From: Clostridium scatologenes | GTDB lineage: Bacteria; Bacillota; Clostridia; Clostridiales; Clostridiaceae | Direction of reading: 5' to 3' | Assembly: GCF_000968375.1 (NCBI RefSeq) | Contig: NZ_CP009933.1 | Span: 4,588,001-4,652,000 of the forward strand | DNA length: 64,000 nucleotides | Shown: one piece after another, positions 30,449 through 40,500 of the stretch | How the letters are laid out: each line of letters opens with the position of its first letter | Position numbering within the stretch: the stretch's first letter is position 1 | Notes under the pieces: model-generated | What the model was told of the DNA's origin: nothing | What the model saw: only the letters and a program-made list of their open reading frames with translations | The model's database searches: none | Translations under genes and position numbers: made by a program

Positions 30449-30679
30449 ATGGCTGTACAAAATAGTGCAAAGAAAACAAAGAAATCAGCAGCGTCCGGAA
30501 ATAGTTTTATTAACTTTTTTATAGACTTAAAAGCAGAAACTAAAAGAATAACTTGGGCCTCTAAGGAGAAAGTAAAAAAGTCAACAGCAACAGTTTTGAT
30601 ATTTTGTCTTATTTATATAGTAATTGTTGGATTGCTAGATGTAGGATTTAAAAATTTGTTTAGTGTAATTTTTAAATAA
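30449..30679 (+). CDS. secE: preprotein translocase subunit SecE
   Basis: 76 residues. A basic cytoplasmic N-terminus is followed by the conserved amphipathic helix (FIDLKAETKRITWASKEKV) and one membrane segment (about 48-68). SecE clamps SecY in the translocon; secY itself lies at 55660. AAGGA is ten bases before the ATG; the GTG three codons upstream (30440) overlaps that site and is less likely. nusG follows after 49 bases. Confidence 0.94.
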   Translation: MAVQNSAKKTKKSAASGNSFINFFIDLKAETKRITWASKEKVKKSTATVLIFCLIYIVIVGLLDVGFKNLFSVIFK

Positions 30680-30728
30680 AGGTAAAGAAGGAGGTAGGGG
30701 TCGAGAAAAGATTCCCGTCCCTTGAGCT

Positions 30729-31250
30729 ATGGCAGAGAGAGCTAGATGGTATGTAGTTCATACATATTCTGGTTACGAGAACAAAGTTAAAGCCAATTTA
30801 GAGAAAACTATTGAAAATAGAAATCTTTATGATTGGATAGATGATGTTCAAGTTCCCATGGAAGAACAAGTTGAAGTAAAAGATGGAAAAAGAAAAGTAA
30901 CATTAAAAAAAGTATTTCCAGGATATGTTTTAATACACATGGTAATGACAGATGATTCTTGGTATGTAGTTAGAAATACTAGAGGAGTAACAGGATTTGT
31001 AGGTCCAGGATCTAAACCAGTTGCACTCACAGATGAAGAGGTTGTATCTATGGGAATAGCTGAAAAAGCTATTAATATAGATGTGGAGGTAGGAGAAAAC
31101 ATTAAAGTTAAATCTGGTCCTCTTGAAAACTTCCCAGCTGTTATCCAAGAAATCAATGCTGAAAAGAAAAAAATTAAAGCGCTAGTTAACATGTTTGGCA
31201 GGGAAACACCTGTTGAACTTGATTTTAATCAAATAGAAAAACTAGATTAG
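30729..31250 (+). CDS. nusG: transcription termination/antitermination factor NusG
   Basis: 173 residues. The NGN domain (about 5-110; RWYVVHTYSGYENKVK, FPGYVLIHM, TRGVTGFVG) binds RNA polymerase, and the KOW domain (about 120-173; VEVGENIKVKSGPLENFPAVI) binds NusE/S10 or Rho. Odd start: the strong AAGGAGGT (30688-30695) lies 33 bases before the only possible ATG, and the codon just upstream in frame is a stop. A hairpin (AGGGGT/GTCCCT) between them may shorten the distance. Confidence 0.96.
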   Translation: MAERARWYVVHTYSGYENKVKANLEKTIENRNLYDWIDDVQVPMEEQVEVKDGKRKVTLKKVFPGYVLIHMVMTDDSWYVVRNTRGVTGFVGPGSKPVALTDEEVVSMGIAEKAINIDVEVGENIKVKSGPLENFPAVIQEINAEKKKIKALVNMFGRETPVELDFNQIEKLD

Positions 31251-31274
31251 TCTATAAGGCGATAGCCTTAATAA

Positions 31275-31301
31275 GTGGGAGGACAAAGTCCGTATAACCA
31301 C
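31275..31301 (+). promoter_or_regulatory. L1-type operator in the rplK leader
   Basis: GTGGGAGG, then AAAGTCCGT and ATAACCAC: GTGG pairs with CCAC, enclosing an asymmetric internal loop with GGAG. This copies the L1-binding helix of 23S rRNA (GGTGGGAG near 1690 and GATACCACC near 1737 in this window). L1 should bind and repress translation of rplK and rplA. Confidence 0.75.
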
Positions 31302-31321
31302 ATTTTAGGAGGTGTAAATTC

Positions 31322-31747
31322 ATGGCTAAAAAAGTAGTAGGAATGATTAAACTTCAGCTTGCTGCAGGAAAAGCAACTCCAGCACCACCAGTTGGACCAG
31401 CACTTGGACAGCATGGTGTAAACATAATGGGATTCTGTAAAGAATTTAATGCTAAAACTGCTAGTCAAGCAGGATTAATAATTCCAGTAGTAATTACTGT
31501 ATATCAGGATAGATCATTTAGTTTTATACTAAAGACTCCACCAGCAGCAGTATTACTTAAAAAAGCAGCAGGAATAGAAAGCGGTTCTGGTGTACCGAAT
31601 AAAACTAAGGTTGCTAAAGTTACAAAGGATCAGTTGAAACAAATAGCTGAAACAAAAATGCCAGACCTAAATGCAGGATCAGTTGAAGCTGCTATGAGTA
31701 TGATAGCAGGAACAGCTAGAAGCATGGGAATAACTGTAGAAGAATAA
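31322..31747 (+). CDS. rplK: 50S ribosomal protein L11
   Basis: 141 residues, standard. The N-terminal domain carries the Pro-rich GKATPAPPVGPALGQHGVNIMGFCKEFN segment that contacts release factors and thiopeptides (about 18-45). The C-terminal domain (from about 75; KTPPAAVLLKKAAGIESGSG) binds the GTPase-centre rRNA. AGGAGGTG precedes the ATG. It is preceded by an L1-type operator and followed by another before rplA. Confidence 0.98.
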   Translation: MAKKVVGMIKLQLAAGKATPAPPVGPALGQHGVNIMGFCKEFNAKTASQAGLIIPVVITVYQDRSFSFILKTPPAAVLLKKAAGIESGSGVPNKTKVAKVTKDQLKQIAETKMPDLNAGSVEAAMSMIAGTARSMGITVEE

Positions 31748-31760
31748 TCTGGTCGAATAT

Positions 31761-31788
31761 GGTGGGAGGTAAAAACCGTTAAAACCAC
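31761..31788 (+). promoter_or_regulatory. L1-type operator in the rplA leader
   Basis: GGTGGGAGG, AAAAACCGT and TAAAACCAC form the same fold as before rplK: a GTGG/CCAC helix with the GGAG and (T)AAAA loop strands. It is the closer of the two to the 23S L1 site and stands 15 bases before the rplA start codon. Confidence 0.78.
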
Positions 31789-31803
31789 GAAGGAGGATTA
31801 ATA

Positions 31804-32493
31804 ATGGGAAAAAATTACAAGGAAAGTGCTAAGTTAGTTGATAAGAATGTATTATATACACCTGCAGAAGCTATGGAACTTGCAGTAAAAACATCAAAGG
31901 CTAAATTTGATGAAACTATAGAAGTAGCTTTAAGACTTGGTGTTGATCCAAGACATGCAGATCAACAAGTTAGAGGAGCAGTAGTACTTCCTCATGGAAC
32001 AGGAAAAAAAGTAAGAGTTTTAGTTTTTGCTAAAGGCGAAAAAGCAAAAGAAGCTGAAGCAGCAGGTGCTGAATTCGTTGGAGCAGAAGAACTTGTTCAA
32101 AAAATTCAAAAAGAAAATTGGTTTGATTTTGATGTAGTAGTTGCAACTCCAGATATGATGGGCGTTGTTGGTAGATTAGGTAGAGTATTAGGACCTAAGG
32201 GATTAATGCCAAATCCAAAATCAGGAACAGTTACTTTTGATGTTTCAAAAGCAATAGCTGATATCAAAGCTGGTAAAGTTGAATACAGAGTTGATAAGAC
32301 TGCTATAGTTCACGTTGCAATGGGAAAGAAATCTTTTGGTGAACAAAAGTTATCTGAAAATTTCCATGTGTTAATGGAAGCTGTAGTTAAAGCTAAACCA
32401 GCAGCAGCAAAGGGTCAATACTTGAAGTCAGTAGTAGTTTCAAGTACTATGGGACCAGGAATCAAAATAAATCCAACAAAAGTTTTAGAGTAG
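31804..32493 (+). CDS. rplA: 50S ribosomal protein L1
   Basis: 229 residues, standard. The two-domain fold is recognised by the terminal helix, RLGVDPRHADQQVRGAVVLPHGTGK (about 44-68) and the domain II segment VVATPDMMGVVGRLGRVLGPKGLMPNPKSGT (about 114-145). L1 binds the mobile L1 stalk of 23S rRNA and, when in excess, mRNA mimics of this site. AAGGAGG is suitably placed. Confidence 0.98.
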   Translation: MGKNYKESAKLVDKNVLYTPAEAMELAVKTSKAKFDETIEVALRLGVDPRHADQQVRGAVVLPHGTGKKVRVLVFAKGEKAKEAEAAGAEFVGAEELVQKIQKENWFDFDVVVATPDMMGVVGRLGRVLGPKGLMPNPKSGTVTFDVSKAIADIKAGKVEYRVDKTAIVHVAMGKKSFGEQKLSENFHVLMEAVVKAKPAAAKGQYLKSVVVSSTMGPGIKINPTKVLE

Positions 32494-32495
32494 TA

Positions 32496-32524
32496 TTGAC
32501 ATAGATTTTAAATTTATGTATAAT
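32496..32524 (+). promoter_or_regulatory. promoter of rplJ-rplL
   Basis: TTGACA (32496-32501), a 17-base spacer and TATAAT (32519-32524): perfect consensus, starting just after the rplA stop codon. Confidence 0.88.
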
Positions 32525-32539
32525 TCAAAGGGTTAATAA

Positions 32540-32606
32540 GTAAATATTCCGTAGACAGTGGGTGCGAAAGCGTAACGTTAACAACCTACCGAGGGTTCCA
32601 ATATAA
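32540..32606 (+). promoter_or_regulatory. L10 leader (binding site for L10 or L10(L12)4)
   Basis: The stretch AGTGGGTGCGAAAGCGTAAC followed by GTTAACAACCTACCGAGGGTTCC has the layout of the Firmicutes L10 leader: GTGGGT/ACCTAC helix, small GCGAAAGC hairpin and the TAACGTTAA internal-loop region. L10 binding should favour the downstream terminator and so limit rplJ-rplL transcription. Confidence 0.82.
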
Positions 32607-32617
32607 AGATTATGTTT

Positions 32618-32653
32618 GGTCTCTCTGCGTCTTCGGAGGGACCTTTAAATTTT
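32618..32653 (+). terminator. attenuator of rplJ-rplL
   Basis: GGTCTCTCTG pairs with the GGAGGGACC side around a TTCG-containing loop, then TTTAAATTTT. It stands between the L10 leader and rplJ, so it is a regulated rather than absolute stop. Confidence 0.78.
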
Positions 32654-32692
32654 GTATAATTGCAGTATAAACTGTGAGGAGGTGGACACACA

Positions 32693-33193
32693 GTGGGAAA
32701 AAATAGACAATTAAAAGAAGCTAAAGTTTTAGAAATAAAAGAAAAAATGGAAAAAGCACAAGGTATAATCTTTGCTCAATATCAAGGATTAACAGTTGAA
32801 GAAGATACAGTGCTTAGATCAAAATTAAGAGAAGCTGGTGTTGAATATAAAGTTTATAAGAATACTTTAACTACATTAGCAGCAAAAGAATTAGGACTTG
32901 GTGAAATAGAAAGTGTACTTCAAGGTCCTTTATCAGTAGCATTTGGATATGAAGATCCAACTGCTCCAGCAAGAATACTTAATGATTTTGCAAAAGATCA
33001 TAAAAAATTAGAACTTAAAGGTGGAATAGTTCAAGGAGAAATCTTTGATGCTGATAAAGTTAAACAACTTGCAACAATACCGCCAAAAGAAGTTCTTATT
33101 GCAAAATTACTTGGAAGCTTCAAGGCTCCATTATCAAATCTTGCATACTTATTAAATGCTATTAAAGAAAAAAAAGAATCAGAAGAAGCTTAA
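32693..33193 (+). CDS. rplJ: 50S ribosomal protein L10
   Basis: 166 residues, standard for Firmicutes. The N-terminal rRNA-binding domain shows GIIFAQYQGLTVEEDTVLRSKLREAGVEYKVYKNTL (about 24-60). The C-terminal helix (about 135-166) carries the L7/L12 dimers. The start is GTG behind GAGGAGGTGG. Controlled by the L10 leader and attenuator upstream. Confidence 0.97.
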   Translation: MGKNRQLKEAKVLEIKEKMEKAQGIIFAQYQGLTVEEDTVLRSKLREAGVEYKVYKNTLTTLAAKELGLGEIESVLQGPLSVAFGYEDPTAPARILNDFAKDHKKLELKGGIVQGEIFDADKVKQLATIPPKEVLIAKLLGSFKAPLSNLAYLLNAIKEKKESEEA

Positions 33194-33226
33194 TTTAAAA
33201 AAGAGAAATTTTGGAGGTGTCTAATA

Positions 33227-33595
33227 ATGACAAGAGAAGAAATAATTCAAGCTATAAAAGAAATGAGCGTTTTAGAATTAAACGAATTAGTTAAAGCATG
33301 TGAAGAAGAATTTGGTGTAAGTGCTGCTGCTCCAGTTGCTGTTGCAGGTGGTGCTGTTGCAGGTGGTGCTGCTGCAGAAGAAAAAACTGAATTTGATGTA
33401 GTATTAGCAGAAGCAGGTTCAGAAAAGATTAAAGTTATAAAAGCTGTTAGAGAGATAACAGGATTAGGATTGAAAGAAGCTAAAGAAGTAGTTGATGGAG
33501 CTCCTAAGACATTAAAAGAAGGCGTAAGTAAAGAAGATGCTGAAGCTATAAAAGCTAAACTTTCAGAAGTTGGAGCTACTGTTGAAATAAAATAG
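33227..33595 (+). CDS. rplL: 50S ribosomal protein L7/L12
   Basis: 122 residues. An N-terminal dimerisation domain (1-35) is joined by an Ala/Gly-rich hinge (about 36-52) to the conserved C-terminal domain (EKTEFDVVLAEAGSEKIKVIKAVREITGLGLKEAK), which recruits EF-Tu, EF-G, IF2 and release factors. GGAGGTG precedes the ATG. It closes the rplJ operon and is followed by a terminator. Confidence 0.98.
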   Translation: MTREEIIQAIKEMSVLELNELVKACEEEFGVSAAAPVAVAGGAVAGGAAAEEKTEFDVVLAEAGSEKIKVIKAVREITGLGLKEAKEVVDGAPKTLKEGVSKEDAEAIKAKLSEVGATVEIK

Positions 33596-33608
33596 TAATT
33601 CACAAATT

Positions 33609-33642
33609 AAAGAGGCACTTTATAAAAAGTGCCTCTTTTTTA
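33609..33642 (+). terminator. intrinsic terminator after rplL
   Basis: AAAGAGGCACTTT pairs with AAAGTGCCTCTTT, then a T run. Confidence 0.92.
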
Positions 33643-33670
33643 AAACATTTTATATAATTGTAGAAAGCAA

Positions 33671-33699
33671 TTGACAATTTAAACATATTATGATAAAAT
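33671..33699 (+). promoter_or_regulatory. rpoBC promoter, distal
   Basis: TTGACA (33671-33676), a 17-base spacer and TAAAAT (33694-33699), 180 bases before rpoB. The leader between it and rpoB holds a second possible promoter and no gene. Confidence 0.75.
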
Positions 33700-33756
33700 A
33701 ATAAATTGCATTGATTAATTAAAAATTAAATATATTTAATTTTTAATTTAAATGAT

Positions 33757-33786
33757 TTGAATTAATTATGAAAAATAGGTTATAAT
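33757..33786 (+). promoter_or_regulatory. rpoBC promoter, proximal (possible)
   Basis: TTGAAT (33757-33762), an 18-base spacer and TATAAT (33781-33786), about 95 bases before rpoB. The -35 box is imperfect, so this one is less sure than the distal promoter. Confidence 0.5.
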
Positions 33787-33879
33787 AATTTGATGGTAAT
33801 GTAATCAATCCAGAAGCACCTACTACATAAGAAAGTTGTGTTTTTGGTTATTTTTAGTTTATGCAAGGGGTGAGAGTCA

Positions 33880-36800
33880 ATGGTACATCCTGTCCAGGTT
33901 GGTAAGAGAACAAGAATGAGCTTTTCCAAACTTAAAGAAGTAGGTGAAATGCCTAATTTAATTGAGGTGCAGCTAAATTCCTATAATTGGTTTTTAAAGG
34001 AAGGTTTACAGGAAGTATTTGATGATATTAATCCTATTCAGGATTATACAGCTAATCTAAATCTAGAATTTGTTGGATACAAACTAGATATGGATAATAT
34101 TAAATACACTGTTGAAGAATGTAAAGAAAGAGATGCTACGTATGCAGCGCCTTTAAAAGTAAAAGTTAGACTATTAAACAAAGAGACTGGTGAAGTAAAA
34201 GAACAGGAAGTTTTCATGGGAGATTTTCCTCTTATGACAGAACAAGGAACCTTTATTATTAATGGAGCTGAAAGAGTAATAGTTAGTCAATTGGTAAGAT
34301 CACCAGGCGTATATTATGATATGTCAGTTGATAAAACAGGTAAAAAACTTTTTTCTGCGACAGTAATACCAAACAGAGGTGCTTGGTTAGAATATGAAAC
34401 AGATTCCAATGACATAATATATGTAAGAATAGACAAAACAAGAAAATTACCTATAACTATTCTTGCAAGAGCAATGGGTTATGGAACAGATGCCGAAATT
34501 ACTGAGTTTTTTGGCGAAGATGAAAGATTAAAAGCAACAATAGAAAAAGATAATACAAAAACACGTGAAGAAGCACTACTTGAGATATATAAAAGATTAA
34601 GACCAGGTGAACCACCTACGGTTGATAGTGCTCAATCACTTATAGAATCATTATTTTTTGATCCTAAGAGATATGATCTTTCAAGGGTTGGAAGATATAA
34701 GTTTAATAAAAAGTTGGCTTTAAGTCTTAGAATTGCTAATCAGATATCTGCACAAGATATTGTAAACCCACAAACAGGTGAAATACTTGTTGAAAAAGGG
34801 GAAAAGATAAGTAGAGAAAAAGCTCTAGAGATTCAAAATTGTGGTGTTAATACAGTAAATATTCAACTTGATGACAGAGTTATAAAAATTATAGGTAACA
34901 ACTTTGTAAACATACATAATTTTGTAGACTTTAATATAGATGACTTAAATATAAAAGAATTTGTACATTATCCTATTTTGAAACAAATATTGGATAATTA
35001 TAGTGATGAAGATAGTATAAAAGAACAAATTAAAAAGAATATACATGCATTGATACCAAAACACATAATAAGAGATGATATATATACTACTATAAATTAT
35101 GAACTAGGATTACCGTATGATATTGGTCATACAGATGATATTGATCATCTTGGTAATAGAAGACTTAGATCTGTTGGTGAATTACTTCAGAATCAATTTA
35201 GAATAGGTCTATCTAGAATGGAAAGAGTAGTTAAAGAAAGAATGACTATTCAAGATCAAGAAGTTATAACTCCACAAGCTTTGATAAATATTAGACCTGT
35301 GGCAGCTGCTATAAAAGAATTCTTTGGTAGTTCACAGCTTTCACAGTTTATGGATCAGACAAATCCATTATCAGAACTTACTCATAAAAGAAGATTATCA
35401 GCATTAGGACCAGGTGGACTTTCAAGAGAAAGAGCTGGTTTTGAAGTTAGAGACGTTCACCATTCACATTATGGTAGAATGTGTCCTATAGAAACACCAG
35501 AAGGTCCAAATATAGGACTTATTAACTCATTGGCTGCTTATGCAAAGGTAAATGAGTATGGATTTATAGAAACACCTTATAGAATAATAGATAAAAAGAC
35601 TGGTACAGTTCAAAAGAAAATAGTATATATGACAGCAGATGAAGAAGATGAGTATGTTATTGCACAGGCAAATGAACCACTTGATGAAGAGGGACATTTT
35701 ATAGACAGTAAAGTAACAGTAAGAGACCAGGAAGATGTAATTGTAGTTCCAGCTCAAGATGTTGATCTTATGGATATATCTGCCAGACAGATAGTTTCTG
35801 TAGCTACAGCTATGATACCATTCCTTGAAAATGATGATGCCAGCCGTGCGCTTATGGGATCTAACATGCAGCGTCAAGCAGTACCTCTATTAAAACCTCA
35901 AGCTCCTATTGTAGGAACAGGTATAGAGTTTAAAGCGGCTGTAGATTCAGGGGTTCTTCCTAAGGCTAAAAATGCTGGAACAGTTGTTTATGTTAGTGCT
36001 AATGAAGTAAGAGTAAAAAGGGATTCAGATGGTGGTATAGATACCTATAGACTTTTAAAATTTAAGAGATCTAACCAAAGTTCATGTATAAATCAAAGAC
36101 CTATAGTGAATAAAGGTGAAAAAGTAGATAAAGGAACAGTATTATCAGATGGACCATCTACAGACCTTGGAGAAATTGCATTAGGTAAAAACATAAGAAT
36201 GGGATTTATAACATGGGAAGGTTATAACTATGAAGATGCTATGCTTATATCTGAAGAACTAGTTAAAAAAGATGTGTTTACATCAATTCATATAGAAGAA
36301 TATGAAGCAGAAGCAAGAGATACAAAATTAGGACCAGAGGAAATAACAAGAGATATACCAAATGTTGGTGAAGATGCTTTAAAGGATATAGATGAAAGAG
36401 GAATAATAAGAATAGGTGCTGAAGTAAGATCTGGAGATATATTAGTAGGTAAGGTTACTCCAAAGGGAGAAACAGAACTTACAGCAGAAGAAAGATTACT
36501 TAGAGCAATATTCGGAGAAAAAGCTAGGGAAGTAAGAGATACTTCACTTAGAGTACCTCATGGTGAAGCTGGTATAATTGTAGATGTGAAGATATTTACA
36601 AGGGAAAATGGAGATGAACTTCCACCAGGGGTTAATAAGCTAGTTAGATGCTATATAGTTCAAAAGAGAAAAATATCTGTAGGAGATAAAATGGCAGGAA
36701 GACATGGTAATAAAGGTGTTATATCAAGAGTGTTACCAGAAGAAGATATGCCTTTCTTACCAGATGGAAGACCACTTCAAATATGTTTGAATCCTCTAGG

Positions 36801-37578
36801 AGTTCCGTCTCGTATGAACATAGGTCAGGTACTTGAAGTTCATTTAGGATGGGCAGCTAGTGAAATGGGATGGCATATAGCAACTCCTGTATTTGATGGA
36901 GCAACAGAAGAAGATATAGTACAATGTTTAAAGGATGCAGGATATGATGAGACTGGAAAAACAGTACTATATGATGGAAGAACTGGAGATGCATTTGACA
37001 ATCCAGTAACAGTTGGATACATGTATATATTAAAACTTGCACATTTGGTTGATGATAAAATACATGCTAGATCTACTGGACCATATTCATTAGTTACTCA
37101 ACAGCCATTAGGTGGTAAAGCACAATTCGGAGGACAAAGATTTGGAGAAATGGAAGTTTGGGCTTTAGAAGCATATGGTGCTGCTCATACACTTCAAGAA
37201 ATATTAACAGTTAAATCTGATGACGTTGTAGGAAGAGTTAAGACCTATGAAGCTATTGTTAAGGGTGAAAATATACCAGAACCTGGAGTTCCTGAATCAT
37301 TTAAGGTTCTTATAAAAGAATTGCAGGCTTTATGCTTAGATGTAAAAGTGCTTAATGATGACAATCAAGAAGTTAAATTAAAAGAATCCGTAGATGAAGA
37401 AATACAAGATTTAGGTGTAAATATGGAAGGAAGCGAAGAGTTCGTTCCACCAACTCCAACTGATGACTATGTTGAGTCTGAAGATAGTGAAGAAGATCTA
37501 GAACTTGACTATGATGATTTATCTTTAGATGAACTTCAAGGTAATTTAGAAATAGATGATTTTAATGACGAACATTAG
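33880..37578 (+). CDS. rpoB: RNA polymerase beta subunit
   Basis: 1232 residues, full length for clostridia. The rifampicin-pocket region reads GSSQLSQFMDQTNPLSELTHKRR, starting near residue 483, in the wild-type form. Also visible are the catalytic-centre segments GYNYEDAMLISEELV and KMAGRHGNKGVIS and the C-terminal GGKAQFGGQRFGEMEVWALEAYGA. An acidic tail of about 60 residues (rich in Asp, Glu and Ser) follows the core. AAGGGGTGAG lies before the ATG. rpoC follows after 17 bases. Confidence 0.98.
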   Translation: MVHPVQVGKRTRMSFSKLKEVGEMPNLIEVQLNSYNWFLKEGLQEVFDDINPIQDYTANLNLEFVGYKLDMDNIKYTVEECKERDATYAAPLKVKVRLLNKETGEVKEQEVFMGDFPLMTEQGTFIINGAERVIVSQLVRSPGVYYDMSVDKTGKKLFSATVIPNRGAWLEYETDSNDIIYVRIDKTRKLPITILARAMGYGTDAEITEFFGEDERLKATIEKDNTKTREEALLEIYKRLRPGEPPTVDSAQSLIESLFFDPKRYDLSRVGRYKFNKKLALSLRIANQISAQDIVNPQTGEILVEKGEKISREKALEIQNCGVNTVNIQLDDRVIKIIGNNFVNIHNFVDFNIDDLNIKEFVHYPILKQILDNYSDEDSIKEQIKKNIHALIPKHIIRDDIYTTINYELGLPYDIGHTDDIDHLGNRRLRSVGELLQNQFRIGLSRMERVVKERMTIQDQEVITPQALINIRPVAAAIKEFFGSSQLSQFMDQTNPLSELTHKRRLSALGPGGLSRERAGFEVRDVHHSHYGRMCPIETPEGPNIGLINSLAAYAKVNEYGFIETPYRIIDKKTGTVQKKIVYMTADEEDEYVIAQANEPLDEEGHFIDSKVTVRDQEDVIVVPAQDVDLMDISARQIVSVATAMIPFLENDDASRALMGSNMQRQAVPLLKPQAPIVGTGIEFKAAVDSGVLPKAKNAGTVVYVSANEVRVKRDSDGGIDTYRLLKFKRSNQSSCINQRPIVNKGEKVDKGTVLSDGPSTDLGEIALGKNIRMGFITWEGYNYEDAMLISEELVKKDVFTSIHIEEYEAEARDTKLGPEEITRDIPNVGEDALKDIDERGIIRIGAEVRSGDILVGKVTPKGETELTAEERLLRAIFGEKAREVRDTSLRVPHGEAGIIVDVKIFTRENGDELPPGVNKLVRCYIVQKRKISVGDKMAGRHGNKGVISRVLPEEDMPFLPDGRPLQICLNPLGVPSRMNIGQVLEVHLGWAASEMGWHIATPVFDGATEEDIVQCLKDAGYDETGKTVLYDGRTGDAFDNPVTVGYMYILKLAHLVDDKIHARSTGPYSLVTQQPLGGKAQFGGQRFGEMEVWALEAYGAAHTLQEILTVKSDDVVGRVKTYEAIVKGENIPEPGVPESFKVLIKELQALCLDVKVLNDDNQEVKLKESVDEEIQDLGVNMEGSEEFVPPTPTDDYVESEDSEEDLELDYDDLSLDELQGNLEIDDFNDEH

Positions 37579-37595
37579 GAAGGGAGGATGTACCC

Positions 37596-40500
37596 TTGTT
37601 TGAATTAAATAATTTTGATGCATTACAAATAGGGTTGGCTTCACCAGAAAAAATAAGAGAATGGTCAAGAGGTGAAGTAAAAAAGCCTGAAACAATAAAT
37701 TACAGAACTTTGAAACCTGAAAGAGACGGGCTATTTTGTGAAAGAATTTTTGGACCTATAAAAGACTGGGAATGTCACTGTGGTAAATATAAAAGAATAA
37801 GATATAAAGGCATAGTATGTGATAGATGTGGTGTTGAAGTTACTAAAGCTAAAGTAAGGCGTGAGAGAATGGGCCATATAGAATTGGCGGCACCAGTATC
37901 TCATATTTGGTACTTTAAGGGAATACCATCACGTATGGGACTCATATTAGATATGTCACCAAGAGCACTAGAAAAAATACTATATTTTGCATCTTATGTT
38001 GTGTTGGATCCTAAAGAAACTCCATTACTAAAAAAACAATTGCTAAATGAAAAAGAATATAGAGAAGCTGTTGATAAATATGGTGATGAAAGTTTTGTTG
38101 CTGGAATGGGTGCTGAATCTGTTAAAAGACTTTTGGAAGAAATAGATTTGGAACAATCATCTATTGAGTTAAAAGAGGATTTAAAAAATAGCACAGGACA
38201 AAAGAAAGTAAGAATAATAAGAAGACTTGAGGTAGTAGAGTCATTTAGAAAATCTAGAAATAGGCCTGAATGGATGATCATAGATGTAATTCCTGTAATT
38301 CCTCCAGATTTAAGACCTATGGTCCAACTTGATGGTGGAAGATTTGCAACATCAGATTTAAATGACCTTTACAGAAGAGTTATTAATAGAAATAATAGAC
38401 TTAAAAAGCTTTTAGATTTAGGTGCACCAGACATAATAGTTAGAAACGAAAAAAGAATGCTTCAAGAAGCAGTAGATGCACTTATAGATAATGGAAGAAG
38501 GGGAAGACCAGTAACTGGTCCTGGAAATAGACCGCTAAAATCATTATCTGATATGTTAAAGGGTAAGCAAGGAAGATTTAGGCAAAACTTGCTTGGAAAA
38601 CGTGTCGACTATTCAGGCCGTTCAGTTATAGTTGTTGGACCTGAACTTAAGATGTATCAGTGCGGACTTCCAAAAGAAATGGCACTTGAATTATTTAAAC
38701 CTTTTGTAATGAAAAAGCTTGTTGAAAGTGGAGTAGCACATAATATAAAGAGTGCTAAGAGAATGGTTGAAAGAGTCCAATCTCAAGTATGGGATGTACT
38801 TGAAGAAGTAATATCTGATCATCCAGTACTACTAAACCGTGCTCCGACTCTTCATAGATTGGGAATTCAAGCATTTCAACCTGTACTTGTAGAAGGTAGA
38901 GCTATAAAACTTCATCCTTTAGCGTGTACAGCATATAATGCAGATTTTGATGGAGACCAAATGGCAGTCCATGTTCCACTATCTGTTGAAGCACAATCAG
39001 AAGCTAGATTTTTAATGCTTGCTGCACATAACATAATGAAACCATCAGATGGTAAGCCAGTTGTTATTCCTACTCAGGATATGGTACTAGGTTCATATTA
39101 TCTAACAATAGATAAGGATGGAGAATTAGGAGAAGGAAGATACTTCTCATCGCCAGATGAAGTAATTATGGTTTATCAACTAAAACAAATTAGTATTCAT
39201 GCTAAGATAAAAGTAAAAATGAGCAAAATTGAAGATGGAAAACTTGTTACTGGAATAATAGATACAACACCAGGAAAAATAATATTTAACGAATCAATAC
39301 CACAAAATTTAGGATTTATAGATAGAAGTCTTCCAGAAAATGAGTTTAAATTAGAAGTAGATTTCCTTGTAACAAAGAAAAACCTTGGTAAAATTATAGA
39401 TAAATGTTACATGAGACATGGAGCTACTAAAACATCTATAATGCTTGATAAGATAAAAGCTAAAGGATATCACTATTCAAGTATAGGAGCTATTACTGTT
39501 TCTACTTCAGATATGGAAGTTCCTGAAGCTAAGAAAACATTGCTTGCAGAATCTGATGCAGCAGTTGATAAAATTCAGAAAATGTATAGAAGAGGTTTCA
39601 TATCTGAAGATGAAAGATATGAAAGAGTTATAGAAAGATGGACTAAAACAACAGAAGATGTTGCAGATGCACTTATGGATAATTTGGATAGATTTAATCC
39701 AATATTCATGATGGCGGACTCAGGAGCCAGAGGTTCTAAGAGCCAAATTAAGCAGCTTGCTGGTATGAGAGGCCTTATGGCTAACCCATCTGGTAAGATT
39801 ATAGAATTGCCTATAAGAGCTTCATTCAGAGAAGGTCTAAACGTAATGGAATACTTTATATCAACTCATGGAGCTAGAAAAGGTAATGCTGATACTGCTT
39901 TAAAGACTGCAGACTCAGGATATTTGACAAGAAGGTTAGTTGATGTAAGCCAAGATGTTATTGTAAGAGAAGAAGATTGTGGAACACAAGAAGGATACGA
40001 TGTTTCTGAGATAAAAGAAGGAAATGAAGTAATAGAAAGCTTAGCGGAAAGACTTACAGGAAGATACTCAGCAGAAGATATAATGGATCCAAATACTGGT
40101 GAAATATTAGTTCACAAAAATGATTATATGGATAGTAAGATTGCAGAGAAAGTTGATAAGCTAGGAATTAAAAAAGTAACAATTAGATCTGTATTCACAT
40201 GTAAATCTAAACACGGAGTATGTTCAAAATGTTATGGAATGAACATGGCAACTGCTCAAAAAATAAGTATAGGTGAATCTGTTGGTATAATAGCAGCACA
40301 AAGTATAGGGGAGCCCGGTACTCAGCTTACTATGAGAACTTTCCATACTGGTGGAGTTGCTGGATCTGATATAACTCAAGGTCTTCCAAGAGTTGAGGAA
40401 TTATTTGAGGCTAGAAAACCTAAAGGTCTTGCTATAGTAAGTGAAGTTTCTGGTACTGTAAAAATGGAAGAAACTAAGAAGAAGAGAACTATTTCTGTAA

